Shown one piece after another: positions 16,950 to 26,939 of a stretch of DNA of 64,000 nt. Made by a program: the position numbers and the translations under genes. The stretch is from Sedimentitalea sp042687825 (GTDB taxonomy: Bacteria; Pseudomonadota; Alphaproteobacteria; Rhodobacterales; Rhodobacteraceae), in NCBI RefSeq assembly GCF_042687825.1, contig NZ_JBHUQE010000004.1:62001-126000 (forward strand), read 5' to 3'. The notes beneath the pieces were generated by a model. The model was not told the origin of the DNA. It did not search any database and worked only from the letters and a program-made list of their open reading frames with translations. How positions within the stretch are numbered: the stretch's first letter is position 1; each line of letters starts with the position of its first letter.

Positions 16950-17182
16950 TATCCGCCCTTGCGGATCAGATAGACCTGATGCGTGCCACTTTCGGTCTGC
17001 GACACCAGTTCGTGCCCGGCCTCGGCACAGAAATGCGGCACGTCCACGATCGCTGCTGGATCATCCGCCAGCATCTGCAGCACGGCGCCGTCGGGCAGGG
17101 ATTTCAGGCGCTTGCGTGCTTTGAGGACGGGCAGGGGGCACAGCAGCCCGATGGCGTCCAGGGTGTCGTTGATCTGGCTCAT
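16949..17182 (-). CDS. TusA-like sulfurtransferase
   Basis: Sulfur-carrier protein of 77 residues with the TusA signature LDAIGLLCPLPVLKARKRL; the Cys-Pro pair carries the persulfide. A second Cys lies in VPHFCAEAGHELV. TusA family proteins relay sulfur for tRNA thiolation, molybdenum cofactor or oxidative sulfur metabolism. The role here is not fixed by context; it diverges from ccdA, a thiol-redox membrane protein. The start MSQINDTLDA fits the family better than the 12-residue longer form. Confidence 0.85.
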   Translation of the reverse strand: MSQINDTLDAIGLLCPLPVLKARKRLKSLPDGAVLQMLADDPAAIVDVPHFCAEAGHELVSQTESGTHQVYLIRKGG

Positions 17183-17274
17183 GATGGGCAGATAAGGCGG
17201 ATATTTCACCCTGTCCACAAGGATGTGACTGCAAAGGCCGCCCGCTGACCGTGACCTTGGTCCACGGATCCCCT

Positions 17275-18039
17275 ATGACCGGCGATATGTTCGGAATCGA
17301 TATCATCGACGCGGGCCTGCTGCCCGCCATGGTCGTGGCCCTGTCTGCCGGGATCGTCAGCTTTCTGTCGCCCTGCGTTCTGCCCATCGTGCCGCCCTAT
17401 CTGGCCTATATGAGCGGCGTGTCGCTGCAGGACCTGGGGGCCGGCTCGACCGCGCGCAACCGCGCCTTGTTGCCGGCGCTGTTCTTTGTGCTGGGCCTGT
17501 CGACAGTGTTTCTGCTGCTGGGATTTACCGCATCGGTGGTCGGAACGCTGTTCCTGCAGTACCAGACCTGGTTCAACACGGCCGCCGGGCTTCTGGTGAT
17601 GGTATTCGGCGCCCATTTCGTCGGCGTTTATCGCATCGGTTTTCTGGACCGCGAGGCGCGCATCGACGCCGGAGATCGCGGCGGCAGCGCCTTTGGCGCC
17701 TATGTGCTGGGCCTCGCCTTTGCCTTTGGCTGGACCCCCTGTATCGGGCCGCAGCTGGGCGCGATCCTGTCGCTGGCGGCCTCCGAAGCCTCGGTGACGC
17801 GGGGCACCGCGCTGCTGGCGGTCTATGCGCTGGGGCTGGGCGTGCCCTTTCTGCTGGTAGCGGCCTTTCTGCCGCGCCTCGGGGGGCTGCTGGGCTGGAT
17901 GAAACGGCACATGCAACAGATCGAGCGGCTGATGGGCCTGTTGCTGTGGACCATCGGATTGCTGATGCTGACCGGCGGGTTCTCCAGCTTTTCCTATTGG
18001 CTGCTCGAGCGGTTTCCGGCACTGGCCACACTGGGCTGA
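17275..18039 (+). CDS. ccdA: Cytochrome c biogenesis protein CcdA
   Basis: Inner-membrane thiol-disulfide transporter that passes electrons from cytoplasmic thioredoxin to periplasmic proteins for cytochrome c maturation. About six helices are predicted. The two redox cysteines sit in the family motifs SFLSPCVLPIVPPYLAYMSG and FGWTPCIGPQLGAIL. The start is uncertain: the ATG at 17275 gives MTGDMFGIDIIDAG, while a GTG at 17251 would add eight residues; neither has a good ribosome site. The protein is about 254 residues, normal for the short CcdA type. Confidence 0.93.
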   Translation: MTGDMFGIDIIDAGLLPAMVVALSAGIVSFLSPCVLPIVPPYLAYMSGVSLQDLGAGSTARNRALLPALFFVLGLSTVFLLLGFTASVVGTLFLQYQTWFNTAAGLLVMVFGAHFVGVYRIGFLDREARIDAGDRGGSAFGAYVLGLAFAFGWTPCIGPQLGAILSLAASEASVTRGTALLAVYALGLGVPFLLVAAFLPRLGGLLGWMKRHMQQIERLMGLLLWTIGLLMLTGGFSSFSYWLLERFPALATLG

Positions 18040-18121
18040 TCAGGCTGGCTGACCGCGTCACGCGGCACCTTACTCTGGACGAAAAGACAGGCTAGGGTTG
18101 TGCCAAGGCACGAGGAGTCCC

Positions 18122-19372
18122 ATGGCCAGGCAGGCGCAGCAGCAGGTCCGTTACCGCCGGGTGTTCTACATACCCGGCTATGATCCCAACCCGCCGCGGC
18201 GGTATCGCGAACTGTATCGCACCGAGGCCGCCCGGCAGGCGAAGATATCGGGATACGAGATTGATCTAAAGGCAAAAACCGGCAACGGGGCCTATGGCTG
18301 GCAGGTGCAGGCAAGGATCGATGGCGCGCCGGTTCACAGCGAATTTGAGGTGCTGGTCTGGTCCGATCTGGTGCAGTCCAGCATGTCGGGGTCGATCCCG
18401 GCAACCTATCTGAAACTGCTGCGCACTGTCTGGACATATGTCGCATCGGGGACGCTGCGGCGTCTGATGTGGCTGCGCAAGGGGCCGGTCATCGCCGCGC
18501 TGTATCCGATCGGGATGCTGTTGCTGCAATTGCTGCTGGCCTGTCTGCTAGCCGGGGTGGCGGCGTCGGTTCTGCAGGCTCTGGCGGCGCGCCTGCCCGG
18601 TGGCCAGACCGCCAACCTGATCGCGCAGATCCTTTCGCTGGTCGTGGCGCTGGCGGTTCTGGTGCTGGCGCTGCGCGGGTTTCGCGCCTGCGATGGCCGG
18701 CTGTTCGCCTATTACCTGATGCAGGACTATGCCCATGCCGCACAGGCGGGCGGGGCCTATCCGCCGGATCTGGAACAGCGCATTGCCGCCTTCGCCGATA
18801 TCGTCGCGGCGGCTTTGAACAGCGATGCCGACGAGGTTCTGGTGGTCGGGCATTCCTCGGGCGCGCATATCGGGGTTTCGCTGCTGGCCGACCTGATCCG
18901 CGCCGGCCGGGTGTCCGCTGACGGGCCGGTACTGGGCTTTCTGTCGCTGGGTCAGGTGGTGCCAATGGTCTCGTTCCTGAAACAGGCGCATCGGTTGCGG
19001 GCCGACCTGCGGTACCTGTCCACCAGCGACGCGCTGTGCTGGGTCGATGTCTCGGCGCCGGGCGATGGCTGTTCCTTTGCGCTGTGCGATCCGGTGGCGG
19101 TCAGCGGCGTGGCCGGGCCTGGAAAGAAATGGCCGCTGGTCATTTCGGCGGCGTTTACCCAGACCCTGTCGCCGGAGCGCTGGGCGGCCTTGCGCTGGCG
19201 CTTTTTCCGGCTGCATTTCCAATATCTCTGCGCTTTTGACCGGCCGGGCGATTATGACTATTTCCGCATCACCGCCGGCCCGCAGACGCTGGCCGGCCGG
19301 TTTGCCGGTCGGGCGGCTTCGCGGTCGCGGATCGATGTCGCTGCGTCGAAATACACGTCGGTGGCCGCATGA
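18122..19372 (+). CDS. Membrane-anchored serine hydrolase (GHSSG), unknown substrate
   Basis: A 416-residue protein of unknown function. Two or more hydrophobic helices (LYPIGMLLLQLLLACLLAGVAASVL and LIAQILSLVVALAVLVLAL, about residues 124-190) lie in the middle. After them comes an alpha/beta-hydrolase nucleophile elbow, EVLVVGHSSGAHIGVSLLADL, with the catalytic Ser in GHSSG. The N-terminus YRRVFYIPGYDPNPPRRY looks like the first beta strand and oxyanion loop of the same fold, so the helices are an insertion. GAGGAG precedes the ATG. The stop overlaps the P450 start by four bases (ATGA), so the two act together. Confidence 0.7.
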   Translation: MARQAQQQVRYRRVFYIPGYDPNPPRRYRELYRTEAARQAKISGYEIDLKAKTGNGAYGWQVQARIDGAPVHSEFEVLVWSDLVQSSMSGSIPATYLKLLRTVWTYVASGTLRRLMWLRKGPVIAALYPIGMLLLQLLLACLLAGVAASVLQALAARLPGGQTANLIAQILSLVVALAVLVLALRGFRACDGRLFAYYLMQDYAHAAQAGGAYPPDLEQRIAAFADIVAAALNSDADEVLVVGHSSGAHIGVSLLADLIRAGRVSADGPVLGFLSLGQVVPMVSFLKQAHRLRADLRYLSTSDALCWVDVSAPGDGCSFALCDPVAVSGVAGPGKKWPLVISAAFTQTLSPERWAALRWRFFRLHFQYLCAFDRPGDYDYFRITAGPQTLAGRFAGRAASRSRIDVAASKYTSVAA

Positions 19373-20736
19373 GGCCGCCAAAACCCGCGGCGCGGCCCGA
19401 CAAGGTGTCGCTCTGGCACTATGCGCGGCTGTTTCGCCGCGACATCCTGTCGGCGCAACCGGTGCGCCTGTACCGGGCCTGGATGGCCGAGTTTCGCACA
19501 CCGTTCTTCCGCTCGTATTTGCTGAATCAACCCGATCTGGTCCAGACAGTGCTGCGCGACCGCCCCGGGGATTTTCCGAAATCCGGACGGATCAGCGAGG
19601 GCCTGCGGCCGCTCCTTGGCAACTCGGTCTTTCTGAGCAATGGCGAGACCTGGGAACGCCAGCGCCGGATCATCGATCCGGCCTTTGCCGGCGGACGCCT
19701 GCGCGACAGCTTTCCCGCCATGCAGCAGGCCGCGCTCGCTGCCGTGAACCGGTTGCGACAGCAAGGCACGGCGGTGGTCGAGATCGAAGAGATCACCAGC
19801 CATGCCGCCGCCGATGTGATCTTTCGCACCCTGTTTTCGATCCCCATTGAACATGCGGTCGCAGCACGGGTCTTTGCGCTGTTCCGCGACTATCAGCGCA
19901 GCCAGCCGATCCTGAACATTGCCGCGCTTGTGCCGCTGCCCCGTTGGGTGCCGCGACTGCACAGCCGGCGCACGCGGCGCACCGCAGCCGAGATCCGCGG
20001 GCTGATCCGGGACCTGACCCGTCAGCGCATGGACGAGATCGCCGCCGGGACCGCGCCCGACGATCTGGCGACCAAGATCATGACCACCGCCGATCCCAAG
20101 ACCGGCGCGCGGTTCGATACCGAGGAAATGGTCGATCAGGTGGCGATCTTTTTCCTGGCCGGGCATGAAACCAGCGCGTCGGCCCTGGCCTGGGCGCTGT
20201 ACCTGCTGGCGGCCAGCCCCGACTGGCAGCAGCGCGTGGCCGAGGAGGCGGCGGCGCAGGATTTCACCGACTTTGCGGTGATGCAGACCCTGAAACACAG
20301 CCGCGATGTGTTCCGCGAGGCGCTTCGGCTCTATCCGCCGGTACCGATGATGGTGCGCGAGGCGACCCGCCCCGAGCGGTTCCGCGATCGCGACGTGCCA
20401 AAGGGCGCGCAACTGGTGCTGAGCCCCTGGCATCTGCATCGCCACGAACGATTGTGGCAGCGCCCCGACGATTTCGACCCGGCGCGCTGGGACAGCGACA
20501 ACGGCAAGACCTGTCAGCGCACGGCTTTTATCCCGTTTTCCGCCGGGCCGCGGGTCTGCACCGGTGCCGGGTTCGCCATGGTCGAAGGACCCTTGTTGTT
20601 GTCGATACTGCTGCGCGAGTTCCGGTTTTCGGTCGTCGCGGGGCGCGACCCGGTGCCGGTGGCGCATCTGACGGTGCGGGCCCGCGACGGCATCTGGTTG
20701 CAGGTTCAGCCCCGCGCGCGACCTGAACCGGCATAG
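19369..20736 (+). CDS. Cytochrome P450
   Basis: Heme monooxygenase of 455 residues with all main P450 signatures. The I-helix oxygen motif is FFLAGHETSASALAWAL, the K-helix ExxR is REALRLYPP, and the heme-Cys loop is FSAGPRVCTGAGFAMVEG. The N-terminus has no clear membrane anchor, so it is probably soluble. ETWERQRRIIDPAF resembles the C-helix WxxxR heme-propionate contact. The substrate is unknown. Translational coupling to the membrane hydrolase suggests a hydrophobic or esterified substrate. Its redox partner genes are not nearby. Confidence 0.93.
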   Translation: MRPPKPAARPDKVSLWHYARLFRRDILSAQPVRLYRAWMAEFRTPFFRSYLLNQPDLVQTVLRDRPGDFPKSGRISEGLRPLLGNSVFLSNGETWERQRRIIDPAFAGGRLRDSFPAMQQAALAAVNRLRQQGTAVVEIEEITSHAAADVIFRTLFSIPIEHAVAARVFALFRDYQRSQPILNIAALVPLPRWVPRLHSRRTRRTAAEIRGLIRDLTRQRMDEIAAGTAPDDLATKIMTTADPKTGARFDTEEMVDQVAIFFLAGHETSASALAWALYLLAASPDWQQRVAEEAAAQDFTDFAVMQTLKHSRDVFREALRLYPPVPMMVREATRPERFRDRDVPKGAQLVLSPWHLHRHERLWQRPDDFDPARWDSDNGKTCQRTAFIPFSAGPRVCTGAGFAMVEGPLLLSILLREFRFSVVAGRDPVPVAHLTVRARDGIWLQVQPRARPEPA

Positions 20737-20746
20737 ACGGCGGGCG

Positions 20747-20974
20747 TCAGTCCGGGGTCGGGTGCCGCAGGCGCGCCAGAACGAACAGCCGGATCGCCGA
20801 GGCCAGACCGGTTTCGGTACCGCGGGCGGCGTCGATTTCGGCGGCCAGGGCGTTGATCGGGCGGTTGTCGCGGGCGGCAATCTCGCGAAAGGCGTCCCAG
20901 AACTCGTCTTCCAGCGATACCGATGTGCGGTGCCCCCTCAGGGTCAGAGAGTGTTTTTTCGGTCGCCCGCTCAC
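20747..20974 (-). CDS. Ribbon-helix-helix domain protein, 75 aa
   Basis: Small DNA-binding-type protein. GHRTSVSLEDEFWDAFREIAARDNRPINALAAEIDAARG matches the ribbon-helix-helix pattern (short strand TSVSLE, then two helices). The C-terminus is a further helix. Such RHH_4-type proteins are usually autoregulators or antitoxin-like, but no toxin gene is present. It is the last gene of a fumC-DUF4169-RHH set, overlapping its upstream neighbour by four bases, so it is co-expressed with fumarase. Confidence 0.78.
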   Translation of the reverse strand: MSGRPKKHSLTLRGHRTSVSLEDEFWDAFREIAARDNRPINALAAEIDAARGTETGLASAIRLFVLARLRHPTPD

Positions 20975-21158
20975 GCGTCGTCCCGGTCGTCGTTGCGATG
21001 GGCCGCGTGGTCGCGATGCGCCTTGTCGGCGCGGGCGCGTTGCAATTCCCTTTCGGCCTTGCTGCGGCCGAATTTCACGCTGTTCGCGTCGGCGCGGGCC
21101 CGTTTCTCGGCCCGCGCCTTTTGTTTTCGGAACCGGTTCAGATTGACCGGCTCGGCCA

Positions 21159-21159
<1 letters not shown>
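20971..21159 (-). CDS. DUF4169 family small basic protein
   Basis: A 62-residue highly charged protein, MAEPVNLNRFRKQKARAEKRARADANSVKFGRSKAER and on, matching the DUF4169 pattern known from alphaproteobacteria. It is almost entirely helical and Arg/Lys/Ala rich, with no membrane segment, so RNA or DNA contact is possible. Its ATG shares an A with the fumC stop (TAATG) and its stop overlaps the RHH gene start, so expression is tied to both. Function unknown. Confidence 0.8.
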
Positions 21160-22550
<1,391 letters not shown>

Positions 22551-22831
22551 CGGGACACTCCGTCAAGTATTCTGTCGTATGCCGTTTATCTTTCAGGGCG
22601 TCGGGGCGCAATTGGCCAGTTGCGCGCAGTTTTGCGCAAGCCGTGTCCGATTTTGACAGCACCGCCGCCAGAAACATTGTTCTTGGCCCGACAGGCTGTA
22701 AAGTAGAGGGACAATCCCCGCTGAAGGTCCGGTTCGCCGACCGGACGGGGCAGACCGCGCCCGGACCGCACGGGCGCATGCCCGCCAGAGAGCGCCGGCC
22801 CGTAAGCCCGCGCAAACCCATAGGATCGCAT

Positions 22832-23422
22832 GTGAGCTTTATCCGTCGTCTTGCCGCCACTACTGCCAGACAGGCCCGAATCGTTCCGGTTCCGTCCGGT
22901 CTGCTGGTCGCTCTGGTCGCGCTGTTCTGGCTGACGGCGCAGATGGTGTTGGCGGATATCAGCCGGTTCGTCGGCGATTATTCCGGGCAGGCCGAGTTGG
23001 TCAATGCGGACGGTTCGGTTTCTCCGCGCGATCTGAGCGTGTCGATCCGCGAGACCCGGCGCGGGTTTTCGGTGCGCTGGACCACGACGACGCACAAACC
23101 CGGCGGACGGACCAAGGAAGTCACCTATGACATCACGTTCGTGCCCAGCGACCGGCCCGGCGTCTTCGCCGCGGCGATGAAAAAGAACGTATTCGGGCAT
23201 GCGGTGCAGATGGACCCGATGAAGGGCGAACCCTATGTCTGGGCGCGAATCACCGGCGAGATGCTGACCGTCTTTTCTTTGTTTGTGGATTCCGAAGGCG
23301 GGTATGAATTGCAGCAGTTCGATCGTTCGCTGGTCCGGGGCGGGCTGCAACTGGAATTTCAACGCATCACCAACGGCGTCAAGCAACGGTCGACCAAGGC
23401 CTATCTGGACAAGCGGGAATAG
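22832..23422 (+). CDS. Predicted secreted protein of unknown function, 196 aa
   Basis: Starting at the GTG at 22832 (AGGA six bases before) the protein has a basic N-terminus and a hydrophobic core (SGLLVALVALFWLTAQMVLA), which is a signal peptide or single anchor. The mature part is beta-rich: VGDYSGQAELVNADGSVSPRDLSVSIRETRRGFSVRWTT, then VTYDITFVPSDRPGVFAAAM. It contains no cysteine in the mature region and no recognised catalytic motif. The longer upstream open frame shows no signal and is probably untranslated. No neighbour suggests a role. Confidence 0.68.
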   Translation: MSFIRRLAATTARQARIVPVPSGLLVALVALFWLTAQMVLADISRFVGDYSGQAELVNADGSVSPRDLSVSIRETRRGFSVRWTTTTHKPGGRTKEVTYDITFVPSDRPGVFAAAMKKNVFGHAVQMDPMKGEPYVWARITGEMLTVFSLFVDSEGGYELQQFDRSLVRGGLQLEFQRITNGVKQRSTKAYLDKRE

Positions 23423-23456
23423 CCGCAAGCGATTCGCGCCGGCGGTGAACGGGTGG

Positions 23457-23933
23457 CTATTTGCGGAAACTGTCCAACGAGACGATCTCGGCATCGGGCT
23501 TGGGCGCCTCGGCCTCGTTTTCCTCGACATGATCGGTGTTGATTGCCGCCGGGGGGTCGGTTTGTTCGGCCTCTTCCTCTTCGGCGGACTCAAAGCGCAG
23601 CCCGAATTCGACCGACGGATCGACAAAGGTCTTGATCGCGTCATAGGGGATATACAGCGGTTCCGGCGCATCGCCGAAATTCAGGGTGACGGAAAAGCCG
23701 TCCTTTCCGACCTCGAGATTGTCGAACCAATGCTGCATGACCACGGTCATTTCGCCCGGATATCTGTCGGCCAGCCAATCGGCCAGTTCGGCATCGGGAT
23801 GCGACGTGTCAAACGTGATAAAGAAATGATGCGCCCCCGGCAGACCATGGTCCGCCACGTCCTGCAGCACGGTCTTGATCAGACCGCGCATCGCCGTGTG
23901 CATCAGGTTTCCATAGTCGATTTCGCGGTCCAT
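23457..23933 (-). CDS. sspB: SspB-type ClpXP adaptor
   Basis: Adaptor of the alphaproteobacterial SspB family that delivers ssrA-tagged proteins to the ClpXP protease, 158 aa. The folded part (MDREIDYGNLMHTAMRGL, HHFFITFDTSHPDA, VVMQHWFDNLEVGKDGFSVTLNF, LYIPYDAIKTFVDPSVEFGLRF) fits the family. It is followed by an acidic flexible linker and a C-terminal tail ending VSLDSFRK, the expected ClpX-docking element. GGAAAG precedes the chosen ATG. The ssrA gene that makes its substrate tag is only 3 kb away. Confidence 0.9.
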   Translation of the reverse strand: MDREIDYGNLMHTAMRGLIKTVLQDVADHGLPGAHHFFITFDTSHPDAELADWLADRYPGEMTVVMQHWFDNLEVGKDGFSVTLNFGDAPEPLYIPYDAIKTFVDPSVEFGLRFESAEEEEAEQTDPPAAINTDHVEENEAEAPKPDAEIVSLDSFRK

Positions 23934-24010
23934 CGCACTTTCCAAATCAAGTCAGGGTCAGCATAGGGGATTCGATCAGAAACGAAAGCCTGCGACAACC
24001 AGAATCTGTT

Positions 24011-25267
24011 TCACACCAGACCGGTGCAGGTTCCGAGCAGGGCCATCAGCGCGAGCGCCGGAATCATCCCCAGCCGCACCGCCAGGAACAGGAATACGGC
24101 CACCACCGTCAATCCCAGCGCTGCCGCATTCAGGCTGGCCGGATCGGGGATCGGCAGCCGCATCGGACCGATCTGCTGCATCCCGACGCGGTCAAACAGC
24201 ACATGCAGGGAAAACCAGACGGACAGGTTCAGAATGACCCCGACCACGGCCGCGGTGATCGCCTGCAACGCGGCTGACAGGCGGGGCCGTGCGGCGATGT
24301 GCTCAAGATAGGGGGCGCTGAGAAATATCCACAAAAAGCAGGGGACAAACGTGGCCCACAACGCTACCAGACCGGCGGCCAGAGCCATCGCCGAACCGCC
24401 GGTCTGGTGTCCCGCCAGCATGGCGACAAACTGCGTCACCAGGATCAGCGGGCCGGGTGTGGTTTCGGCCAGTCCCAGCGCGTCGATCATCTGGGCCGTG
24501 CCGATCCATTGATAGTCATGCACCACGGTCTGGGTCAGATAGGCCAGCACCGCATAGGCGCCGCCAAAGGTGACCACCGCCAGCTTGGCGAACAGCCATC
24601 CGACATCGCGCAGCAGCGCCGGACCGGTCAGCGTCAGCGCGATCAGCGGGCACAACCAAAGGGTTAGCCATACCGCCGCGACGCGCCCCGTCGCGCCATG
24701 ACCCGGTGCGGCGGCGACGGGCGCGGCAGGCTGGTCTGCGGGAGCGCAGAGCAATCCCCACAGACCCGCCATGCCGATGATCATCGGAAACGGCAGGTTC
24801 AGCGCAAAGATCGCAACAAAGGCCAGACCGGCGATCGCCCAGGAGGCGATCCCGTCCAGCGCCTTGCCGGCGACCTTGCGCAGCGCCTGCAACACGATCA
24901 CGACAACGGCCGCCTTGATGCCCAGAAACGCCGCCTGCACCAGGGGCAACTGGCCATAGCTGACATACAGGCCGACCAGCACGGCGATCACGGCGGCGCC
25001 GGGCAGCACAAACAGCGCGCCCGCCAGCAGCCCGCCCGCGACGCCGCGCAGCCGCCAGCCGGCATAGGTGGCCAGTTGCATCGCCTCGGGTCCGGGCAGC
25101 AGCATGCACAGCGACAGCGCCCGCAGAAAGCTCTGCTCGTCCAGCCAGTCGCGCAGTTCGACCAGTTCGCGGTGCATCAGCGCGATCTGCGCCGCCGGTC
25201 CGCCAAAGGACAGGATGCCGATGCGCCCGAACACGCGCGCCATCTGACGCAGATCGGGGCGGCTCAT
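24011..25267 (-). CDS. chrA: Chromate transporter, two-domain ChrA
   Basis: Inner-membrane efflux carrier of the CHR superfamily, 418 aa, expected to export chromate. The long two-domain form is visible as a repeat: the first half has GILSFGGPAAQIALMHRELV and LPGPEAMQLATYAG, the second has VVTFGGAYAVLAYLTQ and TTPGPLILVTQFVAMLAG. About ten to twelve hydrophobic helices are spread over the sequence. Its ATG overlaps the chrB stop by four bases, which fixes the operon order chrB-chrA. Sulfate mimicry is the known basis of chromate entry in this family's context. Confidence 0.92.
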   Translation of the reverse strand: MSRPDLRQMARVFGRIGILSFGGPAAQIALMHRELVELRDWLDEQSFLRALSLCMLLPGPEAMQLATYAGWRLRGVAGGLLAGALFVLPGAAVIAVLVGLYVSYGQLPLVQAAFLGIKAAVVVIVLQALRKVAGKALDGIASWAIAGLAFVAIFALNLPFPMIIGMAGLWGLLCAPADQPAAPVAAAPGHGATGRVAAVWLTLWLCPLIALTLTGPALLRDVGWLFAKLAVVTFGGAYAVLAYLTQTVVHDYQWIGTAQMIDALGLAETTPGPLILVTQFVAMLAGHQTGGSAMALAAGLVALWATFVPCFLWIFLSAPYLEHIAARPRLSAALQAITAAVVGVILNLSVWFSLHVLFDRVGMQQIGPMRLPIPDPASLNAAALGLTVVAVFLFLAVRLGMIPALALMALLGTCTGLV

Positions 25268-26082
25268 GCGGTCGCTCCGACGGCATGATCGTGGCCCTCG
25301 TCAAAGCCGTCGCGCGCCCAAAGGTACAGCGCATCATACAGGCCCATGCCGGCCTGCAACTGCTGGTGGTCGTCCCGGTACAGACGCGACTGCCCGACCG
25401 ACAGCGCCAGCAGGCCGGCGGCCTGCGGCGCCAGATCGTGCCGGTCGGTGCCGGCCGCGCGCACGATCAGGGACAGCCTGTCCAGCGCCGGAATACGCAG
25501 GCCGAACATGTCCAGCATCGTGTCAAAAGTGCAGCCATCGCCGCGATGCGACCAGACCCCATCCCCGGTGCCGAAAGGCGTGGCGCCAAACCGCTCGGCG
25601 ACCCCGGCAACGGCGCCGGGGGAGACGAACAGGAACCTGGCCCGGCGATCGACAAAGCGGCGGATCAGCCAGGGGCAGGCGATGCGGTCGACCCGCGGCC
25701 GGTGCCGCGTCACCCACAGAGTGCCGCCGCCGGCCATCGGCGGGGGCAGGGTGGCTGCGGGAATGCGGGCGGTCTCGGGATGATCGCGCCAGCCATACAT
25801 GCCGCCCTGCAGATAGCGCGCATCGATGCCGTCGCCGCGCAGCCAGGCCACCAGACCCTGGCTGAGTTTCAATCCCTTCTGGCAGATCACTACACAGGCG
25901 CGCCCGTCCAGATAGTCGATCAGCCCGTCCGGGTCGTCATGGTCATGGCGCAGGGCACCGGGAACCAGATACGGGTCGGCGCGGAAATCTTCCGCGAGAC
26001 AGATATCGACCAGGACCGGGGCCTGCGGCCTGCCGATCTGGCGCAGCAATTGCGGGACAGTGATTTGGTTTGGGGCAGCCAT
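25264..26082 (-). CDS. chrB: Rhodanese-ChrB fusion, chromate resistance
   Basis: A 272-residue fusion. Residues about 1-105 form a rhodanese-like domain with the loop VVICQKGLKLSQG, where the Cys of the CxxGxxS active site is kept. Residues about 120-265 are the ChrB C-terminal domain (WVTRHRPRVDRIACPWLIRRFVDRRARFLFV, TFDTMLDMFG). ChrB proteins regulate or assist chromate efflux; this short form lacks the N-terminal ChrB domain. The start at 26082 is taken because AGGAGAC lies eight bases upstream. It is directly coupled to chrA. Confidence 0.86.
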   Translation of the reverse strand: MAAPNQITVPQLLRQIGRPQAPVLVDICLAEDFRADPYLVPGALRHDHDDPDGLIDYLDGRACVVICQKGLKLSQGLVAWLRGDGIDARYLQGGMYGWRDHPETARIPAATLPPPMAGGGTLWVTRHRPRVDRIACPWLIRRFVDRRARFLFVSPGAVAGVAERFGATPFGTGDGVWSHRGDGCTFDTMLDMFGLRIPALDRLSLIVRAAGTDRHDLAPQAAGLLALSVGQSRLYRDDHQQLQAGMGLYDALYLWARDGFDEGHDHAVGATA

Positions 26083-26213
26083 GGGCATGTCTCCTGTCAA
26101 AAGGCAAACATGCGAACCTTGGGCTGACGCCTTACGGGGCGTTCGCGGTCATCCCCATGCCCCATATAGGGCACAGGGCGTCGCTGCGGTCAAGACGACG
26201 CGCAAGAGGCCGG

Positions 26214-26645
26214 TCAGGCCCAATCCAGGCGCTGGCCGGTCATGCAGACCGGCAGCGTATCGTCCGGGAACTGGCCCAGCTGCTCGAACAGGCTGACATA
26301 GTCGAACTGATTATAGGCTTCGACCATCTTGTCGCCATCAAAACGCGCCATGGTCTGGCCGGTCACTTCGACGGGGGCGCCGTTGTCGGCACGCGACGTG
26401 TGGGCGTGGATGATCGCCGCCGCCCATTCGCCGTTCTCGATCACCTTGGGCATGTCGAACCGGATGTCGCCCAACAGGGTCTTGAACGCAGATACCAGAT
26501 CGCGGAAATCGTCCGGGCTGACCTGCATTTCGGGTATGATTCCACCGGCCTGAGCGTCGGCCGAAAAATACATGTCGATCGCGTCCAGATCGCCCTTGAC
26601 CCAGACATCCTCGTAGAATTTGCGCAATTGATCGGATTTGCTCAT
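26214..26645 (-). CDS. NTF2-like (SnoaL-type) protein
   Basis: Cytosolic protein of 143 residues with the cone-shaped NTF2-like fold pattern: N-terminal helices (DQLRKFYEDVWVKGDLDAIDMYFSAD), a central FRDLVSAFKTLLGDIRFDM segment and the closing strands VTGQTMARFDGDKMVEAYNQFDYVSLFEQLG. SnoaL-like proteins include polyketide cyclases and many ligand-binding proteins, so no reaction can be named. GGAGAG lies just before the ATG. It stands alone between chrB and ssrA. Confidence 0.8.
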   Translation of the reverse strand: MSKSDQLRKFYEDVWVKGDLDAIDMYFSADAQAGGIIPEMQVSPDDFRDLVSAFKTLLGDIRFDMPKVIENGEWAAAIIHAHTSRADNGAPVEVTGQTMARFDGDKMVEAYNQFDYVSLFEQLGQFPDDTLPVCMTGQRLDWA

Positions 26646-26781
26646 CGTTCTCTCCATCGTGAGCGTCCAGATTGCGCGTCAATGGTGAAGGAAGTGTCAA
26701 CCGACCCCGGGACCGGGCGGGAAATTCAAGGCCGGTACCGCCTGCTTTCCCGGATTGCGCGAAAAAGACGGGCAATCAGCC

Positions 26782-26810
26782 GTGATTTTCGAAAAACCTT
26801 TACATGTCAA
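26782..26810 (-). promoter_or_regulatory. Candidate promoter of the NTF2-like gene
   Basis: On the minus strand a perfect TTGACA is followed after 17 bases by AATCAC (or AAATCA after 16). It would give a 5' leader of about 130 bases for the NTF2-like gene. The -10 is weak, so this is tentative. Confidence 0.35.
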
Positions 26811-26939
26811 CTAATTGTCGGGCGGGCGCGACCTGGGGCTTTGGCCTGTCAAACCTGTTTTTGGACCCCCCGGCAGGCGGGACATCTTGGTGGGCCGTTC
26901 GCGGTGGCGGAAAGTGCAGGCTTCTGTTGCCAGGTGCCT

